Positions 20,841 through 29,947 of a stretch of 64,000 bases of DNA are shown here, one piece after another (position 1 is the stretch's first letter; every line of letters begins with the position of its first letter). The notes beneath the pieces were generated by a model. That model was not told where the DNA came from. It saw nothing but the letters and a program-made list of their open reading frames with translations, and ran no database searches. The stretch is from positions 410,775-474,774 of the forward strand of contig VSDK01022166.1 of assembly GCA_009767595.1 (NCBI GenBank), read 5' to 3'. Source of the stretch: Symbiodinium kawagutii (taxonomy: Eukaryota > Sar > Dinophyceae > Suessiales > Symbiodiniaceae). Made by a program: the position numbers and the translations under genes.

Positions 20841-21554
20841 GCAACTCTTCTAGAATGATCAATGCTCATCAGTGATACAGTAGTCATTATCCATGACAAT
20901 TTGCAAAGAGGAGCCACTCAATATTGCCATGATTGTCAGGCATAGTAACTGACGCTTCATGTGTATTTAAAGTGATAACCGGTATCACACATCAGAGACA
21001 TCGATCGTCACCAGATGGTATTATTGATTGGCGATGAGTAATGATCACCAGCAGGATGACGAGGCTTAAAACTTCACCCATCGCCTATCCCAACAGATCC
21101 ATGCGGGAAACTGATTTGCCAGGGCTTATGAGGCATGGCCTCCATGTGAGTAGAGAATGGAAGTCATCACCTGTACATGGCCGCTGCTGCAGTCGGTGAC
21201 AGACCTACCACAACACGTGATGTCTTGCTATGGTTGGGCAGTAGCTGCTTGAGGCCCCAGCATTTGGGGGCTTCCACGTGAACCTTTGCTGAGAAACGAA
21301 GAGTAGAAAACGGATAGCATAATTGTCAACCCAACCTATCTTACAATCCGCGATGCTCATATACATGAAAAAGACTGATCATAGATAATTTATCCAAAAG
21401 AAGCCACGGAATTGGGGCAAGAAAATCATTGGGAATTACATGGGATTACATGTGAATTACATCGGATTACATGGGATTATATGGAAAATCCGCTGAAAAT
21501 CCCATGATTCAACGGTTCAACGATTCGCATCCCCTGCAGTTGCCTGCGCCGCAG

Positions 21555-21613
21555 GAGCTGAAGAAGGAAGTGGACGGAGTCTGGCAGCTGAGCTCCGCAG
21601 ATCTGTGGTGTAG
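21555..21613 (+). CDS. Exon, unknown protein
   Basis: Acceptor TGCCTGCGCCGCAG (or CCCCTGCAG at 21539, 15 nt earlier, same frame) and donor GTGTAG-GTCAGT. Reads ELKKEVDGVWQLSSADLWC. Good coding composition; next exon in line is 21871. Confidence 0.6.
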
Positions 21614-21870
21614 GTCAGTGCTTTATATAGTCAAGAAAGAGATGCGTTTGATTTGCCAATGAATAGATCAACATGAATAAGTATATTTATATTATTTGAT
21701 ATATATGTATATATATACATTATATATTTAAAACATATATATTTGTATATCTGTAAAACAATAGTATATGTTTGATACTTTATATGCATGATATAATATA
21801 GATCATTGGTATTGTGCATGCATAAAACATGTGCACATGCATGTATGTGCATGTTTTTGTGTAGCTGCAG

Positions 21871-22012
21871 AGATAGATATAGTACCTCCATGGGGCTGCT
21901 CCAAAAAATCCACACCAGGTTCATTTTCAACGGACAACCAACTGCGGAGACTTTGAGCTTCACCGGTTTTGATTTGGCCCCTGCTTTGGATCTTTGGATG
22001 GTCGTCTTCTAG
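21871..22012 (+). CDS. Exon with ubiquitin-like fragment
   Basis: Acceptor TTTTTGTGTAGCTGCAG. The frame reads LLQKIHTRFIFNGQPTAETL then SFTGFDLAPALDLWMVVF to TAG. The order RFIFNGQ..aeTLsftGfdlapaLdLwmVV follows the second half of ubiquitin-like domains (lilnGk.l.d..tL.dygi..g..l.lv), which are common in dinoflagellate proteins. Known from the family: the fold binds partner proteins. Inferred only from this motif. The antisense frame (KTTIQRSKAGAKSKPVKLKV) is also open. Confidence 0.45.
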
Positions 22013-22211
22013 AAGCGGACCCCTACAATAGAACCACACAAAAATTGTTTATTGCGAAGGACATCACCAACATTTCGGTGCACCTTTTATTATGCAAAAC
22101 TCTGGACACCAGCTTGCAGTTCCTAATTCCACAGGGATGGGAGGAACAGCCCACGTTGGAATTGTTCTTGTTTGTGCTTAAAAGTCCTGGACTTTTGTGC
22201 TTTGAGATCGT

Positions 22212-22427
22212 TTGGTGGGTCCATACTTCTCGACCTCGTGCGTAACCCCCCGATGGCACCTCGGGTGGTCCGAGGTGCAAAAGATTCGGCACACCGTGGA
22301 GGAAGCCTTTGCGGAGTTCGGGGTCCACAAGATGAAGGTCAGACAGCAGCAGCTCCTCGTAGTGCTTAAGCGGAGCCAGGGATATCCCGTTCTGGCCCTT
22401 CAAAGCGGCAGCGAGGCCAGGAGCTAG
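22212..22427 (+). CDS. Exon, unknown protein (antisense also open)
   Basis: Plus frame: TPRWHLGWSEVQKIRHTVEE, AFAEFGVHKMKVRQQQLLVV, LKRSQGYPVLALQSGSEARS, stop. About 79% G/C in third positions. The complement (22460 to 22023) carries a 145-codon frame with LAPGLAAALKGQNGISLAPL and EELLLSDLHLVDPELRKGFL, at about 66%. Plus is preferred by codon choice and by agreement with neighbouring exons. No family recognised. Confidence 0.5.
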   Translation: MVGPYFSTSCVTPRWHLGWSEVQKIRHTVEEAFAEFGVHKMKVRQQQLLVVLKRSQGYPVLALQSGSEARS

Positions 22428-22659
22428 CCTTTCACCGAATGGTAGATAAGAATAGTTCATTAATCATTTAAATGGTAACTGAGTAAATCTTGATATCATG
22501 CATCCATGGTAAATCCGTAATTCATGGCAAATCACTACGAGCTCTGGTAAAACTTGTGGGGATGATTGCCTGATCTCCCATATTAGCGGATTCTACTAGC
22601 TTGTTGACTGCGGTTATTTCGATCCATTGTGGACATCCTCATTGGCTACAGAATCAATG

Positions 22660-23900
22660 GAGTCACTTTGCCATTACATATACTGTAACCATTACTATGA
22701 TCATTATCAACAAGTGATGGACATTATTGGCAATTTTTAACCATTACAAGCCATGATCGACAGGACTATTAACCATTACGAACAACCATAATCAATATAA
22801 ACTATTATAGTAATAGACAATAACATTGCTTTAATCATTGATCATTATTATAGCCATACTATAACTAAATGTATCGTTAGTATGGCTACATATTTAATCG
22901 ACCAAACTTGATGGATATTTAATCCACCAACTATAATCCACTATAATGTTTATCAAATTGATGATAACCACCAACTACAATCCATAACAATCACAAAGAT
23001 AATCGTTATCATCCATTGTAACCAACTACAATCCACTATAATGGTTAGCACAACCAAAATCCAAAACAATGGTCATTACATAGGGCAACAACTTGGTGCT
23101 TATAAGCCACCAGGTATATTCCTATAATCCAGCATAGTGGTTATCCACTGGTTATCAATCCAATGTAATGATTATCTCCAATGTAGCCATAGCAAAGAGT
23201 TATAATCAGCTAGACGGTTATAATAACCAGCTATAATCTTTGGTTACATATGGTTATAACCACTTATGTAACCAGCTATAGCCAGTTGTGACCAGCTATA
23301 TGGTTATATAACCATAATCCACTGGTTATTGTACTTGTTATATTCAACTGTATGGTCATACAATATGATTACAACCATGGATACGGTTCGAATAATTCAC
23401 TGATAATGGCTACTAATATCCAATGGATTTATACAATATGGGTCTAACCAGCTATAATCTTTGGTTACAACTATATGGCTATACAACCGGTAATAATCCA
23501 CTAAGAACAGCTGGTTATTCTAGCTGTTGATTATGACCCTATAGCTATCAGCACCATAATCCACCGGAACCAGCTAACCACAATCCAGCGGTATGGTACA
23601 GCTATAGATTATACTATCTTTGGTACAACTATATGGTTATAACAACCAGCGAATAGTAGTTGTATATAACGAACTACTATGGTACAACTACTATATGCTA
23701 CTACTATCCAGTAGATTATTAAACCAGCTAACGGATGGTTGATTATATAACCAGCTAATGGATAGTGTTGGTCAACTCTCCAATGCCATGGCGAAGAAAC
23801 CATGGATCGAACAACTACATCACAACAATCCACTGGATAAGAACCAGCTATCATCTTTGGTTACAACTACAAGGTTATACAACTGGATATAATAACCAGC
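22660..23900. repeat. ACCAGCTATAATC / GGTTATAACC degenerate array
   Basis: About 1.2 kb of ATAACCAGCTATAATCTTTGG, CAACTACAATCCACTATAAT and related units, with many self-complementary GGTTATAACC cores. Intron; no exon seen. Confidence 0.8.
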
Positions 23901-23909
23901 TACATAACA

Positions 23910-24030
23910 ATATGGTGGTTTCTCAAAATGGGGGACCCCCCAAAAATGGTTGGTTTATTACTATAAATGACTATTAATGGATGATTTATGGAATTTATGG
24001 GTACCCCTATGGCTTGAGAAACCACCATAT
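23910..24030 (+). mobile_element. Family A TIR element with ATAT duplication (type copy)
   Basis: Perfect 17-bp inverted ends, ATATGGTGGTTTCTCAA and TTGAGAAACCACCATAT. Taking GG...CC as the element (23914-24026), ATAT is duplicated on both sides. Internal GGGGGACCCCCC and GGGTACCCCTATGG. It ends 46 bp before the exon at 24077. Confidence 0.9.
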
Positions 24031-24076
24031 TCCGCTGGATGAAATGCTTCGAATGGCTTCCACTGTGCGGCGCCAG

Positions 24077-24199
24077 GCGCTGGACCATCCCTTCAACCCG
24101 GAGCATCACGAGGCGATGTTCGCCATGGAGATGCCCGGCAAGGCGAGCGGGATCTGGGAACCATGGACGACCGAAGGGGGGGGAGGTCCAAGGAACTAA
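24077..24199 (+). CDS. Exon, unknown protein
   Basis: After acceptor GTGCGGCGCCAG, reads ALDHPFNPEHHEAMFAMEMP then GKASGIWEPWTTEGGGGPRN to TAA. The frame is also open to the left through LDEMLRMASTVRRQ up to the family A element, so the exon may begin near 24031 with the element as the end of the intron. His/Met-rich; function unknown. Confidence 0.6.
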   Translation, partial: ALDHPFNPEHHEAMFAMEMPGKASGIWEPWTTEGGGGPRN

Positions 24200-24229
24200 G
24201 GAGTCAGGGTTCATTAATAATATAAAGAG

Positions 24230-24500
24230 AAGGAAAAACTATATATTTATGTATATAGTCATTACCTATGTTTATAAAGATAAGGACAAACCGAATATAT
24301 TCTATAAACATATGGAAATATATATATATATATATATATATTTTTATTTATATAAATGTATACATATATGTCTAGATGTTTAACTGTGTATGATCATGAT
24401 GAACTGATGGTTTATTGATGGTGAAGTAGTGATGGTCCGATGATATCCACCATAATGATTGTTCATTATTTTCATGATTGTAAACTATGTTGATATCATC
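24230..24500. repeat. TATATA microsatellite and AT-rich DNA
   Basis: TATATA run at 24318-24342 within an AT-rich intron. No gene. Confidence 0.8.
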
Positions 24501-24848
24501 CAATGCTTACCTTCCGGTAGCTGAACCTGAACCTGACACAGGAACAACGCATAGTCTACAGGCAAACCCTGGGAAGTCATCCATCGTGGATTGTTCACTT
24601 CCAGGTTTGTTCCCAGAGCGTAAGTAACGGTTCTTGAGTTGGTGATGGTTCAGAATGATGAGATGGATGTGTGTCCACTTTACGGTGTATGACCCAGGTT
24701 CTGCTCTGGAGATAATATTTTTTGGCTGGGGCACCTGCATGTATAGACAACCCCCCCATCCAACCCCCCATCTCTCTCTATATATATATATATGTATATA
24801 CACATGTCTATCTAAATTCATGTGTGTATACTTATGCAGTGATCAATC

Positions 24849-25039
24849 CTGCAATGTTTTTCTACTGGCTATCCTCTTTTCATCACATATGGGAATGGAT
24901 AATCAACATCTTAACATGGGTCATCATCGACAAACGATGGAGTTCCTACCGCTATTTTACCGGAAGATTAGTCATGGGGGGACATCAGGTCGTCCTGACG
25001 CCATCGGGTTCCAACCAGCCGAAAAGCATTCTATTTTGA
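24849..25039 (+). CDS. Candidate exon, aromatic/hydrophobic
   Basis: Plus frame MFFYWLSSFHHIWEWIINIL, TWVIIDKRWSSYRYFTGRLV, MGGHQVVLTPSGSNQPKSIL, stop. The first 25 residues could be a membrane segment. No convincing acceptor; modest GC. Confidence 0.3.
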
Positions 25040-25329
25040 GAAACAACTACAGATAGAATGGCTGGCTATATAGAATACATATGGAATGGCTGGTTGTATA
25101 TCCAACCATACATGTTCCATATGACCTTCCTGTATCCCATTTCTTCCAAGTGGTATATGTCTCCAGCCAAGCAGTACCAGTGATGCTCGTCCTGCAAGGA
25201 GCCCAACATCATTTTTCACGTGATGGAGTTAGCGCCTCAGGGGTTCGACAGTAGCAGGAGCTGTCGTCCTAGAAAATTCACTAAGAACTACAACAGTTCT
25301 TGTTGTCGTTGTCGTTCTCGTTGCTGCTG

Positions 25330-25437
25330 TTGTTTGCTTGTTTGTTTGTTTGTTTGTTGGTTGGTTGGTTGGTTCGTTCGTTCGTTTGTTCGTTCGTTTG
25401 TTTGTTCGTTTATTTGTTTGTTTGTTTGTTTGTTGTT
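25330..25437. repeat. (GTTT/GGTT/GTTC)n tetranucleotide tract
   Basis: About 27 tetranucleotide units that change type along the tract (GTTT, GGTT, GTTC, GTTT). Produces artefactual Cys/Leu/Phe/Val frames. Upstream of exon 25551. Confidence 0.95.
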
Positions 25438-25550
25438 GTCGATGCTCTGGTTGTTTCCTTGTGCAATTCATTTAGCCCAAACCTGGAACGTGCTATTTTG
25501 TCGAACACCATTCAAGAGCTTCTACCCTTGTCGACTCCAAGTTTTCTCAG

Positions 25551-25683
25551 GTCTTCGTGATCGCCTCATTCTTGCAACATTCTCGCCGAAGCCAAGCTTT
25601 GTTGGCGGAAAAAAATATGTTTTTGTTCCATCACCCACGTGTTTGTTCATGAAATACACATTTGTGTTGGTGACATATCTCAG
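25551..25683 (+). CDS. Exon, unknown protein
   Basis: Acceptor CCAAGTTTTCTCAG, donor ATATCTCAG-GTAAGG, both near consensus; 133 nt. Reads LRDRLILATFSPKPSFVGGK, KYVFVPSPTCLFMKYTFVLV then TYL. Hydrophobic beta-type sequence. Function unknown. Confidence 0.6.
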
Positions 25684-25869
25684 GTAAGGTAGCAAGATAG
25701 CAGTTTCATGAGTCTGCCTGCACGGATGCTTTACGAGGTGCTGAAGTAGAGTATTTGGGCAGGTTGGTACACCATTTTGCTTCCTGAAAGCCTCATCTTA
25801 GACACCAAACGTCCGATTGGATGCCCATGTCGTTCACGCTGTGGCCTGTGGGATCCAGCTTGAGTTATC

Positions 25870-26097
25870 TTGGTTACCAGGGTTGGGGTGTCAAAGCCAG
25901 TGTCAGTGGTGGTTTCTCCACTATCACTATTTGGCTGTCAGGGGTGCTACTCCGAACGGCTGTTGCTTATGACATGTTATGACTCACAGCATCCTACGGT
26001 CATGTGGTGCATCAACCTGAAGCGGGCCCAAACTGCTGATTTCTTAGCTTTTATGGTGTGGTTACATCCCCAGTTTCTTCACTGCAAAACAGCTTGA
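25870..26097 (+). CDS. Candidate terminal exon
   Basis: Open plus frame ending HPTVMWCINLKRAQTADFLA, FMVWLHPQFLHCKTA, TGA at 26095. The last 40 codons look coding; the left part is less sure. No family recognised. Confidence 0.3.
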   Translation: MVTRVGVSKPVSVVVSPLSLFGCQGCYSERLLLMTCYDSQHPTVMWCINLKRAQTADFLAFMVWLHPQFLHCKTA

Positions 26098-26227
26098 ATC
26101 GTTCATGACGACCAGCTTAGATGGGATGAGAACATCCTCAGTTCTGTGACAGTTGAGGACAATCATTGATCACCTACCAACCATCATTGACCACCACTAA
26201 CCACCACTAATCACTAGACTAAGCACC

Positions 26228-26362
26228 ATGGAAACACTCAGCGGATCATCCGACTTTTTGTCCACTTCCCAAGCCGAGCCCATCTTCCCGTTTGATCTCA
26301 GGCCAGGCTACATGATCCACGACCGCACTCTCCGTGCGGCCAAAGTGGGCGTGACCAAGTGA
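26228..26362 (+). CDS. Exon or short first exon, unknown protein
   Basis: From an ATG at 26228: METLSGSSDFLSTSQAEPIF, PFDLRPGYMIHDRTLRAAKV, GVTK, TGA at 26360. Alternatively acceptor GAAACACTCAG at 26243 starts it. Codon choice is strongly coding. RTLRAAKVGVTK loosely recalls the RTG...K.GMT start of ribosomal protein L3, but 12 residues cannot establish that. Only 44 codons. Confidence 0.55.
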   Translation: METLSGSSDFLSTSQAEPIFPFDLRPGYMIHDRTLRAAKVGVTK

Positions 26363-26706
26363 GATGTGAGACGGTGCCTCGGCAGAAACGTGAAATTGTG
26401 GAGGGGTGACGCATAGTTTCTGTGAGATGGTGTTTTTTACTGTCAAAGAATGACAGTGATAGGTTGCAGAACGTCAAAAAAGCAGAATGTCACTATCATT
26501 CTTTGGAATCAAGTTCGCGCTTTTCCGCCAACCGACCACTAGCACTAGAAGGCATGTTATTTTCCCATCTTTTTGTTAAACATCTCGCTATTCTGGGGTC
26601 GTTTTGGTTTCACATGATGGTCATTATTTTTGTTGGGATATCATGTGAGACCACTCATGTGAGACGACTCATGTGAGACCACCCATGGTCTTGGTTGCGA
26701 TGATCC

Positions 26707-26901
26707 ATGCAGCCACTCCAGCAGCCCGGGCGACTCAGGATTCCACCAGCAGATCTGACCGAGGATGAGCAGTTGCGTACAGAGCACCAGGCTTCTCGAG
26801 ATCGCACGACCAATCCGTCGCCAAAAAGTCTGCCGCCGCGTTTCGTTGACTTGGAATGGTCACTGCTTCGTCCTCAGGTCCACCAATGGAAGGAAACATA
26901 A
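26707..26901 (+). CDS. Candidate exon (strand ambiguous)
   Basis: Plus: PADLTEDEQLRTEHQASRDR and TTNPSPKSLPPRFVDLEWSL, with a possible CCTCAG-GTCCAC donor at 26877. The complement is also open (EDEAVTIPSQRNAAADFLAT). Not resolvable by eye. Confidence 0.35.
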   Translation: MQPLQQPGRLRIPPADLTEDEQLRTEHQASRDRTTNPSPKSLPPRFVDLEWSLLRPQVHQWKET

Positions 26902-27315
26902 GGGGAACGGGAACTGTTTCCCAACTAAAAGCGTGGCTTTTGCCTTTCTTTTTCGTTTTAAAAGATTGTTTAGAGTCATCCTCCATTTGTGTATATGCCC
27001 TTAGAATATCTTAGGCCTTCAGATACTAGATGGTCACAGGGAGATCTAGGCAAGACCCGCAGAGTTGCAGATCGCAAGAAGTATACTTCGGTAGATGGGT
27101 AGCTCGGTAGATAGATTGATTGATTGGATGGATGGATGGATGGATGGACAAACAGGTTTGGCCTTGTTAATCACCAGCAACAGTGCTTAATAGATCATGG
27201 TGGCTAATTGTGGTAAATATACAGGTGACGCTAAACCACTGCTCATGACAATACATATCAGTACTAAACTCCTCCAACGAGTGCTACTTAAAGATTCATT
27301 AAGATAAACCATTCA

Positions 27316-27603
27316 TCAACTTGCATGGACTGGTGAGTGAGCCCTTTTCAACGCTTTGTTGATGGTTCCTAATCCCTCAATAAACAGTACATCATCCACT
27401 TCCGTTGACCATTCGACTTCGCCGATCTCGGGCAGTTCGGCTCGAAGATTTGGGACCAGCTGGGTGAAGTTTCTGCAACATGCCTTCAGTCGGGACACCC
27501 AGGGGGCTGAGCAGGCCTGCAGTGCCACCAGGTCGCCATGACTGGATGACTTCCAGAAATGGCAAGCAGACCCATGGGTTGCATAGCTGACCGCCTGGTG
27601 CCT
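27316..27603 (-). CDS. Candidate minus-strand terminal exon
   Basis: On the complement, acceptor AAAACCTATACTTAG then exactly 95 codons and TGA: RHQAVSYATHGSACHFWKSS, SHGDLVALQACSAPWVSRLK, NFTQLVPNLRAELPEIGEVE, STEVDDVLFIEGLGTINKAL. Protein-like throughout and alone in this orientation here. It starts 29 bp left of the plus-strand gag-like segment, so it could belong to a nested or opposed mobile element. Function unknown. Confidence 0.4.
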   Translation of the reverse strand, partial: RHQAVSYATHGSACHFWKSSSHGDLVALQACSAPWVSRLKACCRNFTQLVPNLRAELPEIGEVEWSTEVDDVLFIEGLGTINKALKRAHSPVHAS

Positions 27604-27631
27604 CTAAGTATAGGTTTTCTCTATGTCCAGA

Positions 27632-28000
27632 GGCACCGTCACCTTCAAGCCCCGTGCCCATTGGCCAACGGAACCACCTCCCAAGGTGAAGAAGACGACC
27701 TCGTTGACGAAGTCGGAACTGACGGATATCCTGAAGACCGCCAAGACCAGCAAGGACGCAGACGCAGCTGTGGGGGGTCACTCCTTGGGTGGCAGGGGAC
27801 TCACCATGGAGATGAAGACACCACCAGGCAGGATACCAAGCGCTGCGACTTGCTGTGGGAGTTGAGGAGCGGAATCGCGCAGTGAAGCTCCTGAAGCAGT
27901 TCGATCCAGATCCCAACTGGAACTTTGATGATGAGGGGCTCAAGGCCAAAATGAGGCGCGGCTGGGTGGAAGTAAAAACCTGGAGCTCTGAGTTGAACTG
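27632..28000 (+). pseudogene. Gag-like mobile-element remnant, frame broken
   Basis: After acceptor TCTCTATGTCCAG: GTVTFKPRAHWPTEPPPKVK, KTTSLTKSELTDILKTAKTS, LTMEMKTPPGRIPSAATCC. The frame then changes near 27863 and continues VEERNRAVKLLKQFDPDPNW and GLKAKMRRGWVEVKTWSSEL, breaking off where a family B element begins. The layout (Pro/Lys linker, helical segment) resembles gag-type regions of retroelements, but no Cys-His knuckle, protease or reverse transcriptase is seen. It may instead be two exons of a host gene. Confidence 0.4.
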
Positions 28001-28110
28001 GCTATGGGTCAATATTGACCAACCAATAAGGAGGCATAATCACCAACAATAATAGGGAAAACAATGGTTAATGACGGGGAACCAGGGGTACAGGATTTTG
28101 ACCCATAGCC
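28000..28110 (-). mobile_element. Family B TIR element, reverse orientation
   Basis: Begins GGCTATGGGTCAATATTGAC and ends GGATTTTGACCCATAGCC. Flanks are AACT and AAAT, so the duplication is imperfect. It interrupts the open frame that ends at 28000. Confidence 0.85.
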
Positions 28111-28117
28111 AAATGAG

Positions 28118-28411
28118 ATCACCATTTTCCAGCCACACAATTCCTGCCTTCAAGTGGAAAACTAGATGAGGAAGCGGTTTAGCGAAGACTCCCTGGTAGT
28201 TTTCGGGATCCAAGTTCACATGAACAGTGTCCATCCACTGGTCAATGGGGGTTGTAACTAGATATCCTTGCGGACAATCTAGGCCATGAATTCCATAGCA
28301 CAAATCGATCATGCCTGAAATAATTCCGTTTCTTTTTTGGCAGGAAACCATCATAGGTTCGTGGGCGTTAAGCATTTTGAGTCGTACCCGTTTTGATATG
28401 TCGACATGTCA
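28118..28411 (-). CDS. Candidate minus-strand exon
   Basis: Complement frame KMLNAHEPMMVSCQKRNGII, SGMIDLCYGIHGLDCPQGYL, HVNLDPENYQGVFAKPLPHL and VFHLKAGIVWLEN, ending at a GTGATC donor-like site just before the family B element. The plus strand has many stops here. AT-rich third positions lower confidence. Could join 27316-27603, but the phase is untested. Confidence 0.4.
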
Positions 28412-28545
28412 GCGTTCCGAAAAGCGGTTCGGCCACCTTGTCATCACCTCAAGTCCGGCATGCACCAGCAGCTGAGGCCCAAGAAGTATGTCACGCTGGC
28501 ACGACTTGATGGCTGCATCTCGTACCCACCGCAGGGATGCCGGGG
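28406..28545 (+). CDS. Exon 1 of a CxxC protein gene (candidate)
   Basis: An ATG at 28406, or acceptor CGACATGTCAG at 28411. Reads MSAFRKAVRPPCHHLKSGMH, QQLRPKKYVTLARLDGCISY, PPQGCRG. Basic, strongly coding composition. The right end runs into inverted-repeat element C (28549-28672); the next exon in line is 28767. Confidence 0.55.
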
Positions 28546-28548
28546 ATT

Positions 28549-28672
28549 GGCTACCCAGGATTGATAAACCCTAGGTTTATTAATTGGGGGTATCCCCTAA
28601 AAGCCTTGGTTTTCCATTAAAACGGGACCCCCCCTAGTTAATCAACCATGGGTTTATTCATCCTCGGTAGCC
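28549..28672. mobile_element. Family C TIR element
   Basis: Long imperfect inverted ends: GGCTACCCAGGATTGATAAA on the left, the complement of GGCTACCGAGGATGAATAAA on the right, about 45 bp each with internal GGGGG/CCCCC. It shares GGCTA...TAGCC termini with family B. Flanking ATT on both sides. Confidence 0.8.
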
Positions 28673-28766
28673 ATTATGGCTCTTGTTCCAATGAGTTTCC
28701 ACTGAATGTCTGACTTTCATCGAATGATTTTTTCGAGCGCCAAGTTCAGCAACACTTGGATACTAG

Positions 28767-28979
28767 GGCTTCAGTCGACATGGAGTAAGCCTCTGGAGAG
28801 TGAGCCAGGACTACTTGCTGGCCTTCGTGTGCTTCCGATGTGGCAAAGTCTTTCAGACCAATTACAAGGCACGAAAGACATGGGCATTGGGGCTCCTCCA
28901 AGGTTCGCCTCGGCCCCCACCGGAGGTTGCCCATCTTGAGAATGAACCAAAACCAACGGGGGAAAAGGCACTCATCTGA
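28767..28979 (+). CDS. Exon of CxxC protein, half zinc-finger-like
   Basis: Acceptor TTGGATACTAG, then 70 codons: GFSRHGVSLWRVSQDYLLAF, VCFRCGKVFQTNYKARKTWA, LGLLQGSPRPPPEVAHLENE, PKPTGEKALI, TGA. The CFRCGKVF core looks like the first half of a zinc finger, but the second metal-ligand pair is not visible. A donor at CTCCAAG-GTTCGC (28900) could instead link to exon 29309. Neighbouring exons suggest one plus-strand gene over 28.4-29.4 kb. Confidence 0.6.
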   Translation, partial: GFSRHGVSLWRVSQDYLLAFVCFRCGKVFQTNYKARKTWALGLLQGSPRPPPEVAHLENEPKPTGEKALI

Positions 28980-29070
28980 AACAACTTGCACATCTTCATC
29001 CATGGGATAGCTGGATGATTTCAGACCAGGGCTGGACCGTTTCGTCTTTTTACCCGAATTGACTCCTTTC

Positions 29071-29189
29071 ATTTGGTTGTTTCTCAAAACAGTGAACCCG
29101 AAAGTTATGGTTGGTTGATTGCCATAAATAGTCAATAAACTGGATGATAAGTGCGGGGTACCCCAAACTGACTTGAGAAATCACCATAT
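29071..29189. mobile_element. Family A TIR element
   Basis: Element 29075-29185 from GGTTGTTTCTCAAAACAGTG to GACTTGAGAAATCACC; flanks ATTT and ATAT. It lies in the intron between exons 28767 and 29309. Confidence 0.8.
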
Positions 29190-29308
29190 AGTAGTTGTTT
29201 CACCATTATTTGATTATGTAGTAGTTGTATATTATATAGTAGTTGTTTCACCATTATAGTAGATAACTATCCCCTGTTCTGAGCCATTATTAACCACCTA
29301 TCAACCAG

Positions 29309-29407
29309 GCTTGCCCCTTGAGTCGCCTCGTCGCGCAGGTCATTTGGAGCACCTCCAAGGGCAACAAGATCATTTGTCGAGCCCTGAGAGTCGATGGCGC
29401 CAGATGA
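29309..29407 (+). CDS. Terminal exon, unknown protein
   Basis: Acceptor CACCTATCAACCAG then ACPLSRLVAQVIWSTSKGNK, IICRALRVDGAR and TGA: 32 codons plus stop. Alternatively starts at GTCGCGCAG, 33 nt later, same frame. A second frame (GHLEHLQGQQDHLSSPESRW) is open too. Likely the end of the 28.4 kb gene. Confidence 0.55.
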   Translation, partial: ACPLSRLVAQVIWSTSKGNKIICRALRVDGAR

Positions 29408-29447
29408 ACAGACACGAATTTGGAGCCAATCGTCTCATCCATGGGGA

Positions 29448-29581
29448 CGGCTAATGGTTGAGGATGGCTAATGGTTGGGGATGGCTAATGGTTGGGGATT
29501 TGCTCCAAAATCATTAGCCAATCATTTTTTGGGATGGCAAATGGTTGGACTTATGATTCACTAATGATTTTGGAGCAAAAG
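29448..29581. repeat. Tandem GGATGGCTAATGGTTGG and 84-bp hairpin
   Basis: Three copies of GGCTAATGGTTG(A/G)GGAT, then TTTGCTCCAAAATCATTAG (29498-29516) and CTAATGATTTTGGAGCAAAA (29561-29580), an almost perfect inverted pair with a 44-base loop. Confidence 0.85.
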
Positions 29582-29872
29582 TGTTCACTCATGCTTGGAC
29601 AAATGTTGTGTTTGTTTCATGAAGAAGCCATGGTTCACACTTCTGATGATGTCCATCTTCATGTTTCACCAATGGTTCACTAATGGTTCACTAAGGGTGG
29701 ACTAACGGTTAACATTAGGGAGTCCAGAGCCTTGGCTCTCCTACCCTAGTCACACCTGGAACCTGGAAATTTGGGGCTGGCTGTAGCTGAAAGCTCCCCA
29801 GAATTTCAGTGTGCACACCAAAAAATGGCAGCTATCCTGCACTCTTTGCCATCTGAGCCAGATGGCGGTTCA

Positions 29873-29947
29873 NNNNNNNNNNNNNNNNNNNNNNNNNNNN
29901 NNNNNNNNNNNNNNNNNNNNNNNNNNNNNNNNNNNNNNNNNNNNNNN
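29873..29947. other. Assembly gap (75 N) with repeated flanks
   Basis: CGGTTCA ends the left flank and CGGTTCA begins the right flank, so the two contigs may overlap or a repeat has collapsed. The frame to the left (MAAILHSLPSEPDGGS) cannot be trusted across the gap. Confidence 0.95.

Noticed and set aside
27392-28012. 206-codon minus-strand frame
   Set aside because: It lies antisense to two better frames and has a Gly/Pro/Arg composition typical of the complement of coding DNA.
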